The position numbers were made by a program, and so were the translations under genes. Shown piece by piece: positions 1-9,177 of a DNA stretch of 19,700 nt (its first letter is position 1; each line of letters opens with the position of its first letter). The notes beneath the pieces were generated by a model, which had not been told where the DNA came from, did not search any database, and saw nothing but the letters and a program-made list of their open reading frames with translations. The stretch comes from JBAYJY01 sp041664945 (GTDB taxonomy: Bacteria; UBP15; UBA6099). The stretch covers positions 1 through 19,700 of the forward strand of contig JBAYJY010000082.1 in assembly GCA_041664945.1 (NCBI GenBank), in the 5' to 3' direction.

Positions 1-906
1 AACATTGACGTTATTCAGGGTCTCTTGAGTCGGTTCAAGCGAGAACCACGGGTAAGGACTGCTGATAGCGTCATTCAAAAGTTCATAATATGGAATCGGG
101 CCGGTCTTGTAATCCGGGTCATACTTTCCGACTAATATCACCGACCGGCTTTGCGGATCAATAAATGCGTACTTCAATATATTAATGTCCGAAAGCCTGC
201 GTTTTGCTGAACTCGAAACAACGCCCGCAGCAGGCTTTTCCTGAGCTTCAACGGAAATATCATTTGACTGGCCGCCTCGACGCACTGTGACTTTAAATAT
301 TTGGCCTGTAGTAATTACCGATAGAACCTTTTGCAGATCGCTAACGGATCTCACCGGCAATCCATTGATTCCTGTGATAATGTCGCCCGCCAGAATCCCG
401 GCCTGATACGCTGGAGACTCTGCCGCGACATCAGTTGCCAAAACGCCTTCCACGCCCCAATCGCGCGGCGCGTCCTTCATCCCTATCCCAAGCCATGGGC
501 CTTTCTGTTGAGCTCCTCCTCCAGCCGTGCTCAGAGTCATTTCCTGCCCGTCCCTGACGATCCCTATGTCCGTCGTCTTCCCCATATTATTGCTCATAGC
601 GATAATTCGCATATATTTGCCGGCGTCGGCAACGCTGGAAATCCTATTCCCGGCTATGATGACAATGATGTCGCCATACATCAGCCCGGCTTTCTCGCCG
701 ATTCCACCCGCTTCGACATTCGTCACCAACGCGCCCATGATCTGCGAATTTCTGGGAACATCGGATATGGTTATTCCCAACGGGATTGGCGTTCCGCCGC
801 CGACCGGCGCGAAGCGTTCGCGGCGGTTTTGCCCGAAACAGAATGCCGGATACAAACTCGTTAATGCCATCACTAAAACAATGATGTTAAAAAGCGTCTT
901 TCGCAT
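1..906 (-). CDS. Exported tandem-PDZ protein, C-terminus cut by window edge
   Basis: The first 302 residues of a longer protein; the frame is still open at base 1. Residues 1-25 form a Sec-type signal peptide (basic MRK, hydrophobic core, cleavage near FCFG-Q). Two PDZ domains follow, at about 42-128 and 135-222. Each has the usual pattern of a ligand loop (PLGI, WLGI), an 'aGl..GDiI..i.g..i' core and a terminal 'v.R.G' strand. From about 235 a different region begins (ILKYAFIDPQSRSVILVG), loosely like the DUF1598-type domains of planctomycete proteins; that is a guess. No trypsin-like protease domain precedes the PDZ pair, so this is not DegP/HtrA. PDZ domains bind extended C-terminal peptides, so a periplasmic binding or scaffold role is plausible. 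The start is well supported by GAGGTGA at 911-917, seven bases before ATG. It lies 206 nt downstream of the giant DUF11 gene on the same strand; whether it is cotranscribed is unclear. Confidence 0.85.
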   Translation of the reverse strand, partial: MRKTLFNIIVLVMALTSLYPAFCFGQNRRERFAPVGGGTPIPLGITISDVPRNSQIMGALVTNVEAGGIGEKAGLMYGDIIVIIAGNRISSVADAGKYMRIIAMSNNMGKTTDIGIVRDGQEMTLSTAGGGAQQKGPWLGIGMKDAPRDWGVEGVLATDVAAESPAYQAGILAGDIITGINGLPVRSVSDLQKVLSVITTGQIFKVTVRRGGQSNDISVEAQEKPAAGVVSSSAKRRLSDINILKYAFIDPQSRSVILVGKYDPDYKTGPIPYYELLNDAISSPYPWFSLEPTQETLNNVNV

Positions 907-923
907 GTTGTCACCTCAATAAC

Positions 924-998
924 ATTATAATCTTTAACGCGAATAATAATTGAAATGAAATATTTAGCGCAATGATATAAATATTGATTAATTGTCCA
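924..998 (-). promoter_or_regulatory. Possible promoter of the PDZ gene
   Basis: The AT-rich 206-nt gap between the giant gene and the PDZ gene holds two -10 candidates on the minus strand. A perfect TATAAT (924-929) has no good -35 box and would leave only about ten leader bases. TATCAT (972-977) has TGGACA 15 bases upstream (993-998), which is a short spacer. Neither is convincing alone. No clear terminator hairpin with a T-run was seen after the giant gene, so read-through is also possible. Confidence 0.3.
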
Positions 999-1112
999 AA
1001 AGAATAAATCGCTATTTCGCTCTTACGCAACCGATATGCTATAAACGCGCGACTTGCATTCATTGCCGGATCAAGAAAATTGTAACGTTAAATCGCAATG
1101 TAATTGTAAATA

Positions 1113-4100
1113 TTATTTGAGAAAACCAGAATCCTGATCAAACTTAAACTTCAGATTTAAGTACGGCCCCTTGCCCCAGTAGTCGTCGCCTAACAAATCA
1201 GAATCGAAATTGTCGAAACTGTACCCGAGAGATAGCCACAAATCTTTGCGCAATCTGAATCCAAACTCCGCCATGCCGCCGTTCGATTCGGCGCCGACTG
1301 CATGCGACGCCATCACTCGATATTCCGCCGCGAAGTCGAGTCGTTTTGTTAAAAGCAAACTGATTCTTCCCGAAGCTAAATCAGTGTATGATTCAAGAGA
1401 ACTGTTTCGCGCCATCTTTCCTGCGTATTTTCCTGAGACCTTCAGTCTGTTCATCCATTTGTTTGAATCAGCGCTTTCCCGATTTCTTATGTCGGACATA
1501 ATCATAATCCGCATCCATCTGTCAGAATTGCGAAGTACCTGTTTCCCCTCTCCGGATGAGAAATCCATCATTGTCGCAGGTAAAAGAGTTGCAACAATAT
1601 TACTGGAATCATGAGGCGCCTGTGGTGGAGAAGAAAGAATCTTCAGATTCTTCGTCGCCTGATATATCGTCTCAATTGAGAAAATGAAAGCGTTTGGAGT
1701 AGCGTTGTAAAGGACAGGGGAACTCCTGTCGCCTTTTTGTTCAAATCTCATGAAAGTGTTCAGCTTATTATTATCGACAGGCCTGTAAGCGAATCCGAGC
1801 ATGGTGCTTGTAGACGTCCTGTTGGAAGCGCCCGGCTGCCTGATGTTGTAATATCTTTGCTTCAGGAGTCCGGAAAAATCATAGTTCAATTTGAATCCGA
1901 TTCCGAACTCGGCCAGACGTGACGATTCGCTCGTCGTATCCCGGTATTCGAACCGATTCGTCAGTTCGAACGATTTGCCGGGCAAATATTCCGTCGAAAC
2001 TGCGTACGAGAAAGCGTCCGGTTCGCCGAGTCGTTCTTCCCCGCTGACTGTTTTCAAATTTTCCACTCTAATATTTCCGACAAGATTCTTGTTGAAAGAG
2101 AATTTATTTCGAAGCCCGATCGCCTGTTGGAGACGCGCACCAGCGCCGCCACCTTCGAGCCGGTACTCATTAAACGCCGATGTGCTTCTTGTTACCTGCG
2201 ACTCCACACCCAGCATTGTCCGGTTTCCGGCGCGTTCCTCGAAGCTCCAATACTCTTGTCTCAGATAAAAGTGGTTTGACTGCGTCAGCCGGTAGTCCAG
2301 CCCGACCGTACTCAGGTTGTTCCGATTATATTGTATGTCCTGCTGATGTTCGGCATTCAGTGATAACTTCGGGCTGACCCGTTTTTCAATACCGAGTTTG
2401 ATAGCCGTCGTTTTAGCTGGCGTATCGTCGCTGTTGTCGAATGGATAGCGTGCTATCAGAGGCGGCGCAATTGTGAACCTGTCGTTTGAGCTTTCGCTTA
2501 GTAGTTCGGCCTTCAGAAGCGATTTATTTCCTTCTTTCCGTAACCCGATGGAAGCCAGCTTGTGGCTCATGCTGTTTATCCTGTCGTTCTCTATAAAATA
2601 TTTCCCTGTAAGTTTAACCTTTTCGCTGCGCTTAAAATTCAATTCGAAACCGCGTTTTGTCATCCCGCGTTGTGAATCGACCGCGGAAATATTTCCAAAA
2701 TAATCGCCCGTCTTTTTGTAATACGCCGAGTAATCCAGCCTGTCTCGGAACTTGCCCTTGATCTCGGCAAGCCCGCCGTTTCCGCTTTTCGACGTGTACG
2801 CGCTCCCATCGATAAACAGCGAATCGGTTCTGAACGCTTCAACTCGGAGTTTCGCTTTACTCGCAAACTGAAAAGTTGCGTCCGCGCCGCGAAGGCGGAA
2901 ATCGCCTGCTTCCTTTTCCTCGGTAACGCCGGTGATTCCCAGAGTCAGCTTCCGCGAAAGAGCGTACGAGCCGCGACCGCCGTAAGTCTGATAATTTTTC
3001 CCGGTCCCGGCGCTTTCATAACTTGCGATTATGAAAACAGGGTTCATATCTTCGTCGTAACTCGGAACCGCTTCCTTAAACAGAATCAGGCCTCTGTCGT
3101 AGTCGATTGTGTAATCCGACCAGCGGGCCATATTTTTTCTCGCCAGAACAGTTTCAGGCCTTCTCAGGTCGCGCGTTTCGATGGACACCATATCACTTCC
3201 GTCCAGGACGGGCGCCTGTGTCAGATAGTAATAGCCGGAGATTCCGGTCGCCTTAATCGCATCCACGACCTGTGTCTGATTTGTTTCGCTCGTAAATGCG
3301 GTGAGTTTGTACTTTTGCGTCTTAATATCTGTTTTGAATCCGTTGAAAGTCCTCGAATATGCGCCGAGCTTTGTGTCCGTTAATCCCGTCTGGTAGTCGC
3401 CGTAAAGCAAACTTGACTTTCGCCTGTCAAGCCGCATGTAAAGCTTCGTCTGAGAACGGGCTTCATTCGAAAACTCGCTCTCATCGCCGTACAGGGGATA
3501 TTTATCCTCGGCTGCAACATCGCCGTCCGATTGCATCATCAAGTCGTTTCGCTTCTTCTTTTTCGAGTCGTATGTCGCGGTGAGCAAGGTGTCGTTCGCA
3601 ATTTTCTTCTTCGCGAAGAATGCGCCGCGCGCGTCGCTGTATGAGCCGTCGTCGAACCGTCCGTTTTTCCTCAGGTAGTCGAGGCCGCCCTTGGATTTGC
3701 CGCTTCCGAGTTTGAACTCACCTACTCCGAACATTATGGAATCAAGCAAATTAGCATAGAAGAATATTTTTGCTTCGCCTTTGATATTTTCCATAGATGC
3801 CGTAATGTCAGCATCTCCCGGTTCGAGCGGTGATCTGAGCATGATTTCCGCGACGCCGCCGCGCAGAAAAACCCGCGTGTCCGTTTCAGCTCCGTTGGCA
3901 ATCCCACCCGATATCGTTCCGGCCGTCACCGAGACAGTTGCAAGCCCGGAGTAAGACAGCAGCGCGCCGTTTTTGTCGAACACCTTGATTGTTACATGAG
4001 TGAGCGTGCTCCCGTCGGCGGGAATTTCATTCTTTTCCGGCACCACCACTATGCTTGCCGGTGCGCCTCCAACTGTCACTGTTATCTTTTTTGAATCGGT

Positions 4101-7100
4101 TACATTCCCGTCGGCGTCAGTTGACTCCGCACGAATCTTATTCTTCTCACCGCCTATTAAATCGAGGCTTATATATTCATATATCACGACACTGTTCTCT
4201 GAATTAGCAACCGTACGTCCGATCTGCTTGCTGCTGATCGGCTTTTCATTAATCCAGAGATTTACCTTCGATCCGAGTTTGGTTTTAACAATAATATCTA
4301 AACTTCCCGCCCCGACCATTCCGCCGTCATCCGGATAAATAAAACCAAGCTCCGGCGTCATATCAATAATTTTCTCTTCGAGTGCCTCGCCCGGATCATT
4401 AGAAGAACGAACTTCCTCGTCGGCAGACCCGTCTCCAGGGCCAATTTCTATCGTCTGACTATTTGATTCGCCGGTCGCGCTCTCCTTTTTCCGAATCCGT
4501 TCAGAGCCTTGATTCATTCCCCACAGTTGTGTCGTTTTGGCAGCCCCCGAAGCCGATGTAACCTGCCGCCCGCGAACTATCGCCGCAAAATCCGCGGTGG
4601 CCAATCCACCCGGCATGAGTTCAACCAACTGCGTCGATTCCCTTTCTTCGGACCTTGTAACTCCAGCCACAGTCGGTTCCATTCCGGCGGGCAGCGTCTC
4701 CTCCGCAATTTTAATAACATGCGTTCCGGCCGGAATTCCTGTAATTGAGTATTTTCCCTGCTTATCGGTCACCACTCGACCGCCGTTCTCAAGATAAAGT
4801 GTTACATTTTTCAGTCCGGTTTCGCCGTTATTCTGAATACCGTCGCCATTCCAATCCGCGAACACCTTCCCAATAATTGTTCCATTGGAAGTAAAAACGC
4901 CTTCTTTGATTTTGACGGTGAAGTATGCGTTGTTTGAAACAACCGTGCGCGGCCCTATAAAACCTGATGCAACGGCGATATTTTTGCCGTCACCGCGAAC
5001 GCTGTCCGGACCAACCGCAGCGCTGTAAACTATCTCGGCGGATGCGCCCGGCAGCAACCCATGAATGCTCCAACTCACCGCCCTGCTTTGCCCCGCGCCC
5101 GCCGGATCGACCGAGGCGACTCCGTTGATGCGCGTGGAACCGGATAGATATTCAATCCCGTGCGGCATTGTATCGTTCACCGACAAATTGAATACCGCAG
5201 CTGAGCCGCGATTTGTTACAGTAACGGTGTACTGAACTATATCACCGATATAAACAATTTTCCTTTCCGCCGTTTTCGTGACTGCCAGTAGTTCCATCTG
5301 CTGCGGGTCCACCGGGATGTCAAGATTCAACGGCTCCATTCCCGCGACAAGCGTGAACACTTCTCTTCTGGATCCGACACCGATCACAAAACCCGGTGGC
5401 AACTGAGCGTCTGGAACGATTGACGGGAACGTGAATTTCGGCCCCGGATTCACACTAAAATAGTATCTTCCGGGCCGCACGAACCTGAACGCAAAGAAAC
5501 CTGTTTCATCCGTGGTGGCGGCCGGATTCGTATCGGTCGGCACCGGCAGCTTTGCCACGGTTGCCGGAAGGCCGGTGTCGGCGTCGATGAGGGTCACAAC
5601 CGCGCCGCTGACCGGCTCGCCAGTCATGGAATTGAAAACAACTCCGAACGGATCTATTAGCGCATCGGCAACAGCCACCGGATATGGGTCGAGCGGATCG
5701 GCATAAGTCGCACTGATGTCCGAGTCGACCGTCACCGATATCCTGCCGTCGCCGGGCGCAGCCGGGTCGGCCGTGCTGATAATGCAGCCCCGGAACACGC
5801 CTGTGTTCACGTCAGTCTCGGTAAGCGTGACATTTTCCTGGTCGCCGCTTTTCTGATGATAGAGCTCGGTGACAACATTTTCAGCTGCACTGATATTTCT
5901 GTTCTGATCGTAATCCGTTACCTGAACGCAAATATTGTCGCCGGTGTGATATACGCGGGCTTCGTTGCCGGCCGGGTCGATGAATTCGATCGCGCCGGGT
6001 GTTCTCGATGACACGATGATCTCTGCGGCGCCTGTCTGCCTGTCCACATCGTCGGCATCGACATAAACGACGTTCCCGATTCTTTGCCCCTCCGTCATTG
6101 ACGCCGCAACCTGCACCGTGATGTGCACCGTTTTTTCGCCGCCGCCCGCGAGCGCGCCGATATTCCAAGCCACTTCTCCGTTTGCATAAACTCCGCCTTC
6201 GTCGGCGCTCACGAACGTAGTGTTCGCCGGAATCGGGTCGCTCGCGACAACGTTCGTAATCGGGATAGCGCTACTGTTTCTGATGAAGATGGTAAACACG
6301 GCGTTTTCGCCGGCGCGCGCAGGAAGCCCGGTCTTAGTTACGGAGAGGGATGGGTTTCGAACCGTTACAACAACCGCATTTGAAGGCGTTGGAATCAGTT
6401 CGTTGCAGATTATCGAACCGATGGCCCTTATCTCTGCTCCTTCCGCCGCGATGGACGACACAGTTACCTGAAATGCGAGTGTGCCTTCGCCTCCGGGCGG
6501 GATATCTCCAACCGGCCATGTGATTCGCCTTCCAGCCAAAACACCCCCGCCGGTGATCGAGCCGGCGACCGGCGCCGTGAGGTCCGGCAGATCGATCGCG
6601 ACAGAGGAGTTTGTAGCCTGCGCGTTGCCTGTGTTCTTGTAAAAGAATGTGTAATCTATCGTTCCATTTCTTCGCACGACAGTCGGCGAAGCGCTGAGAG
6701 TGAGCGACAGGCTCGGAGATGTGCCGACAGTCGTGTCTATCGAATCTGACGCATTCGAAGTTACGAAATCGAGCGTGGTATCCGCATGAATCAAAGCGCC
6801 CTGCGCGATTGCAGCAGGATCGCCCAATGGATAGTCCGCTGTAGTCTTGACGCGTAGGTCAACCGTAATGGTCGCCTCCGCCCCCGCCGCGAGATTTCCC
6901 AGATTCCAGTCCACCGTTCCGCCGCCCGGCCCGCCGGGATCATATGTTCCGCCCCCGCTCGACGAGACGTAAGCTGTATAGCCCGAGAGGTCGAGGCTCA
7001 GCGTTACGCCCGTCGCGGCGGCATTTCCGGCGTTCTCGTAGCGGATGGTGTAAATCAGGGAACCGTTCATCGCGACAGGGTCGGTATTCCCGGTTATAGT

Positions 7101-7337
7101 TACAACCGGTACCGATCCACCAGAGACAGTTGTTGAAACTTGCTCGCTCACACCGGTAAGCGGGTTTCCATTCGCGTCGCTGTAACTTACAGACGCGGTG
7201 TTGACGATAAGATATCCTATCGGCGGGCTTGCTCCGAAAGACGTCTGTGCCATGAAAAATGCCGCGGCAACGCAAACCAAGAAGGCTGTGACAAGCCTTC
7301 CGGATAATGCGTATTTGTGCCGCGTCGGCAAGCTCAT
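1113..7337 (-). CDS. Giant multidomain DUF11/SdrD-B/invasin-like outer-membrane beta-barrel protein
   Basis: A 2074-residue surface protein with a signal peptide at about 1-36. In order it has: an 'N.A.V.Y.DANGN.LT.V' module (38-74); three DUF11 Ig-like repeats (about 75-203, 205-326, 328-444); a 'TET.VNTGVF.G.I' module (449-548) with two cysteines; a carboxypeptidase-regulatory/Cna-B-like domain (560-676); a fourth DUF11 (682-810); an SdrD-B-like domain (818-915) with an acidic DWNGDG loop; a charged linker (925-993); an Ig-like domain (997-1090); and an invasin/Big-1-like domain (1091-1194). About 880 residues of alternating aromatic/polar beta strands follow (1198-2074), predicted to be an outer-membrane barrel ending 'LNLKFKF' plus ten residues. 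The DUF11 units end in strands such as 'DIPPGGEGTLAFQVTV'. It is the last gene of the surface operon. A TTG two codons upstream is possible, but GAGG at 7346-7349 is correctly spaced only for this ATG. The role is inferred to be adhesin, scaffold or export barrel. Confidence 0.88.
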   Translation of the reverse strand: MSLPTRHKYALSGRLVTAFLVCVAAAFFMAQTSFGASPPIGYLIVNTASVSYSDANGNPLTGVSEQVSTTVSGGSVPVVTITGNTDPVAMNGSLIYTIRYENAGNAAATGVTLSLDLSGYTAYVSSSGGGTYDPGGPGGGTVDWNLGNLAAGAEATITVDLRVKTTADYPLGDPAAIAQGALIHADTTLDFVTSNASDSIDTTVGTSPSLSLTLSASPTVVRRNGTIDYTFFYKNTGNAQATNSSVAIDLPDLTAPVAGSITGGGVLAGRRITWPVGDIPPGGEGTLAFQVTVSSIAAEGAEIRAIGSIICNELIPTPSNAVVVTVRNPSLSVTKTGLPARAGENAVFTIFIRNSSAIPITNVVASDPIPANTTFVSADEGGVYANGEVAWNIGALAGGGEKTVHITVQVAASMTEGQRIGNVVYVDADDVDRQTGAAEIIVSSRTPGAIEFIDPAGNEARVYHTGDNICVQVTDYDQNRNISAAENVVTELYHQKSGDQENVTLTETDVNTGVFRGCIISTADPAAPGDGRISVTVDSDISATYADPLDPYPVAVADALIDPFGVVFNSMTGEPVSGAVVTLIDADTGLPATVAKLPVPTDTNPAATTDETGFFAFRFVRPGRYYFSVNPGPKFTFPSIVPDAQLPPGFVIGVGSRREVFTLVAGMEPLNLDIPVDPQQMELLAVTKTAERKIVYIGDIVQYTVTVTNRGSAAVFNLSVNDTMPHGIEYLSGSTRINGVASVDPAGAGQSRAVSWSIHGLLPGASAEIVYSAAVGPDSVRGDGKNIAVASGFIGPRTVVSNNAYFTVKIKEGVFTSNGTIIGKVFADWNGDGIQNNGETGLKNVTLYLENGGRVVTDKQGKYSITGIPAGTHVIKIAEETLPAGMEPTVAGVTRSEERESTQLVELMPGGLATADFAAIVRGRQVTSASGAAKTTQLWGMNQGSERIRKKESATGESNSQTIEIGPGDGSADEEVRSSNDPGEALEEKIIDMTPELGFIYPDDGGMVGAGSLDIIVKTKLGSKVNLWINEKPISSKQIGRTVANSENSVVIYEYISLDLIGGEKNKIRAESTDADGNVTDSKKITVTVGGAPASIVVVPEKNEIPADGSTLTHVTIKVFDKNGALLSYSGLATVSVTAGTISGGIANGAETDTRVFLRGGVAEIMLRSPLEPGDADITASMENIKGEAKIFFYANLLDSIMFGVGEFKLGSGKSKGGLDYLRKNGRFDDGSYSDARGAFFAKKKIANDTLLTATYDSKKKKRNDLMMQSDGDVAAEDKYPLYGDESEFSNEARSQTKLYMRLDRRKSSLLYGDYQTGLTDTKLGAYSRTFNGFKTDIKTQKYKLTAFTSETNQTQVVDAIKATGISGYYYLTQAPVLDGSDMVSIETRDLRRPETVLARKNMARWSDYTIDYDRGLILFKEAVPSYDEDMNPVFIIASYESAGTGKNYQTYGGRGSYALSRKLTLGITGVTEEKEAGDFRLRGADATFQFASKAKLRVEAFRTDSLFIDGSAYTSKSGNGGLAEIKGKFRDRLDYSAYYKKTGDYFGNISAVDSQRGMTKRGFELNFKRSEKVKLTGKYFIENDRINSMSHKLASIGLRKEGNKSLLKAELLSESSNDRFTIAPPLIARYPFDNSDDTPAKTTAIKLGIEKRVSPKLSLNAEHQQDIQYNRNNLSTVGLDYRLTQSNHFYLRQEYWSFEERAGNRTMLGVESQVTRSTSAFNEYRLEGGGAGARLQQAIGLRNKFSFNKNLVGNIRVENLKTVSGEERLGEPDAFSYAVSTEYLPGKSFELTNRFEYRDTTSESSRLAEFGIGFKLNYDFSGLLKQRYYNIRQPGASNRTSTSTMLGFAYRPVDNNKLNTFMRFEQKGDRSSPVLYNATPNAFIFSIETIYQATKNLKILSSPPQAPHDSSNIVATLLPATMMDFSSGEGKQVLRNSDRWMRIMIMSDIRNRESADSNKWMNRLKVSGKYAGKMARNSSLESYTDLASGRISLLLTKRLDFAAEYRVMASHAVGAESNGGMAEFGFRLRKDLWLSLGYSFDNFDSDLLGDDYWGKGPYLNLKFKFDQDSGFLK

Positions 7338-7345
7338 AGGCAAAA

Positions 7346-7349
7346 CCTC
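7346..7349 (-). promoter_or_regulatory. Ribosome binding site deciding the start of the giant gene
   Basis: GAGG lies eight bases before the ATG at 7337 but only two before the in-frame TTG at 7343. The spacing favours ATG and removes two residues from the longest possible frame. Confidence 0.65.
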
Positions 7350-7379
7350 AGATTCCCGATCGTTTGATGGTTACTGCTA

Positions 7380-9155
7380 TCAGTTGATCGTCACTGTAAA
7401 TCTGAGAATCTGCGTGCCGCCCGGCCCGATTGTTATGCTGGTCGAAGTTCCAAGCGCAACATTATTCGACACCGAATCAAAATTTGCGCCGTCTCCATCG
7501 TTTGCATCCGTTCTAACTGTAAGGCCGCCAAGGGTCTGGCCGGACAGTAGAGTTCCTAGTTTGTACGTCGTATTGGCTGGAATGTTGTCCGTTATCACAA
7601 CATTCGTGGCGACGCCCGTGCCGGAGTTGGTTACGGTTATCGTATAGACGAGATCGGTTCCCGGAGGCTGCGTACCGGTGGGGCTTACAGATTTCGTTAC
7701 CGAAAGAACAGGGGCCGTTACGGTCGTTGTGAACGCCTGCGTGTCGTTCTTCGTTATGTCGTTCGAAGAAGTTGCCGTCACATTAAGTGTGTCTACCGTT
7801 CCGTCCGGCGTTCCCGGAGGAATTGTCGCCACCGCAAGAATTGAGATCGTTCCGCTTTGCGGAAGCGATCCGGTGTCCGGCTTTCCGTCGCCGTCAGTGT
7901 CGGTGAGCAGATAATCGCCGCCCGTGCCCGGCAGGCCGTCTCCGTCCTGATCTACCCAGAAAACCCATGTCCATCCGACACTCGATGTTGATGTCAAGTC
8001 TATGATGTCGTTGGCGTTCCCTTTATTTGTAACTGTGAATTTCTGAACGATCTGGTCGCCGGGGTCGCCCGACAGAGCTGTTGTCAGTGGAGCAATATCT
8101 ATAGCCGCGGATGTGGCTACGAAGAGAGTATTTCCATTCGATGATATTGTGACCGGATTAGGCCCGGAATTGTAATTCACGCTGGCCTGATTGGTTATCG
8201 CTGTTCCAGCCGGCACTCCGGTGTCAACGGTAGCTTGGAACACAACTGTCGCCACCCCGCCTCCGGAATTAATCGTACCGGCGCTGACGGTGATCTCTCC
8301 GGCGTTGGTAAAATTATAATCCGCGCCGTCTCCGTCGTTCGTGTCCGTTTTCGGTGTTCCGTTGAAAATTATCGTTCCGGGCACATATGACAAGTTGGCG
8401 GGAATCGCGTCCCGCAGCACTACGGTTGTAGCGTTGGTCGAACCGCCGTTTGTTAGCGTGACAGTGTACGTGACAATGTCACCCGGTTTCGGAGATGCCG
8501 GCGTATGCGATTTAGCCGCTGTGACCACCGCGGCGGCCACCTGTGTCGTGTACGTGCCGAAGTCTGTCACCGCCCCGTTGTACACTGAAGTGGCGGTGAC
8601 GGTAATAACCGAAGTGCTCGCGTCCGGCGCGATCACAGCATTCGGTATCGTCACCATCATGAATATGTCGTAATCGTCGTCAGCCGGAACGTTCGGCGCC
8701 GAGTACGGCGATGTCATCAGCGGGTCCGTGCCAGCTTCATATATGTGGTTGTTATTTGCGTCGTAATAGAAGACAACTGAGGTCGGAGTCCACCCTGACG
8801 ATACTACATAGTTAAAACTATAGCTATCCGTTCCGTTGCCCGTGTTGAATATCTGTATCAGATATTGGACAGTTGTGCTGTTGTTTCCGGCGTCAGTAGC
8901 CGTCGGCGGGACAATGTCCACTCCCGCGACTTGGCTTACGGTCGTCGTGACCGTGTTCGAGTAAACGCGTGTAAGTGCATTTCCATTGGCATCCTGATAA
9001 TCAACGTATGCCTGGTTGGAGATAATCGTTCCCGCTGATGTGCCAACCGCAACCACCCGCGTTCCGTAAAGCAGAACCGAGAGCGCCGCGATTGCAAATA
9101 CCGCCGTCAGCGCTCCGATCCTTTCCAGCTTCATTCTGCTTTTTTCCTTTCTCAT
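7380..9155 (-). CDS. Secreted DUF11 repeat protein with acidic DGDG loops
   Basis: 591 residues with a long signal peptide (about 1-37) after a basic start. Residues 40-76 carry the module 'N.A.V.Y.DANGN.LT.V...V.TTVS', also found at the start of the giant protein. Two NEW3-like Ig domains (about 78-210 and 352-478) alternate with two DUF11 domains (about 215-345 and 483-591), each NEW3-like unit starting 'N.GN..D'. Acidic loops (DQDGDG at 402-407, DTDGDG at 419-424, DGDGA at 274-278 and 553-557) look like calcium-binding loops. The C-terminus 'LRFTVTIN' closes a DUF11 strand, as in the other two small proteins. No membrane anchor, sortase signal or barrel is visible, so it is probably periplasmic or surface-released. 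GAGAGAGGTG lies just before this ATG; an internal ATG at codon 8 is a possible alternative start. The function is unknown and presumed structural or adhesive, with the giant protein. Confidence 0.85.
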   Translation of the reverse strand: MRKEKSRMKLERIGALTAVFAIAALSVLLYGTRVVAVGTSAGTIISNQAYVDYQDANGNALTRVYSNTVTTTVSQVAGVDIVPPTATDAGNNSTTVQYLIQIFNTGNGTDSYSFNYVVSSGWTPTSVVFYYDANNNHIYEAGTDPLMTSPYSAPNVPADDDYDIFMMVTIPNAVIAPDASTSVITVTATSVYNGAVTDFGTYTTQVAAAVVTAAKSHTPASPKPGDIVTYTVTLTNGGSTNATTVVLRDAIPANLSYVPGTIIFNGTPKTDTNDGDGADYNFTNAGEITVSAGTINSGGGVATVVFQATVDTGVPAGTAITNQASVNYNSGPNPVTISSNGNTLFVATSAAIDIAPLTTALSGDPGDQIVQKFTVTNKGNANDIIDLTSTSSVGWTWVFWVDQDGDGLPGTGGDYLLTDTDGDGKPDTGSLPQSGTISILAVATIPPGTPDGTVDTLNVTATSSNDITKNDTQAFTTTVTAPVLSVTKSVSPTGTQPPGTDLVYTITVTNSGTGVATNVVITDNIPANTTYKLGTLLSGQTLGGLTVRTDANDGDGANFDSVSNNVALGTSTSITIGPGGTQILRFTVTIN

Positions 9156-9177
9156 ATCAGCACCTCTCTCTCTTTTT

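Noticed and set aside
331..864. Long plus-strand frames over the PDZ gene and over the DUF11 operon (for example at 7198-7647 and 10183-10857)
   Set aside because: They lie antisense to genes with clear signal peptides, domains and ribosome sites; their products have no recognisable domains and mirror the repeat-rich coding strand.
1..906. DegP/HtrA-type serine protease
   Set aside because: Both PDZ domains follow the signal peptide directly, and there is no trypsin-like domain or GNSGG motif in the visible part.
7338..7343. TTG start two codons before the chosen ATG of the giant gene
   Set aside because: The GAGG ribosome site would be only two bases from TTG but eight from ATG.
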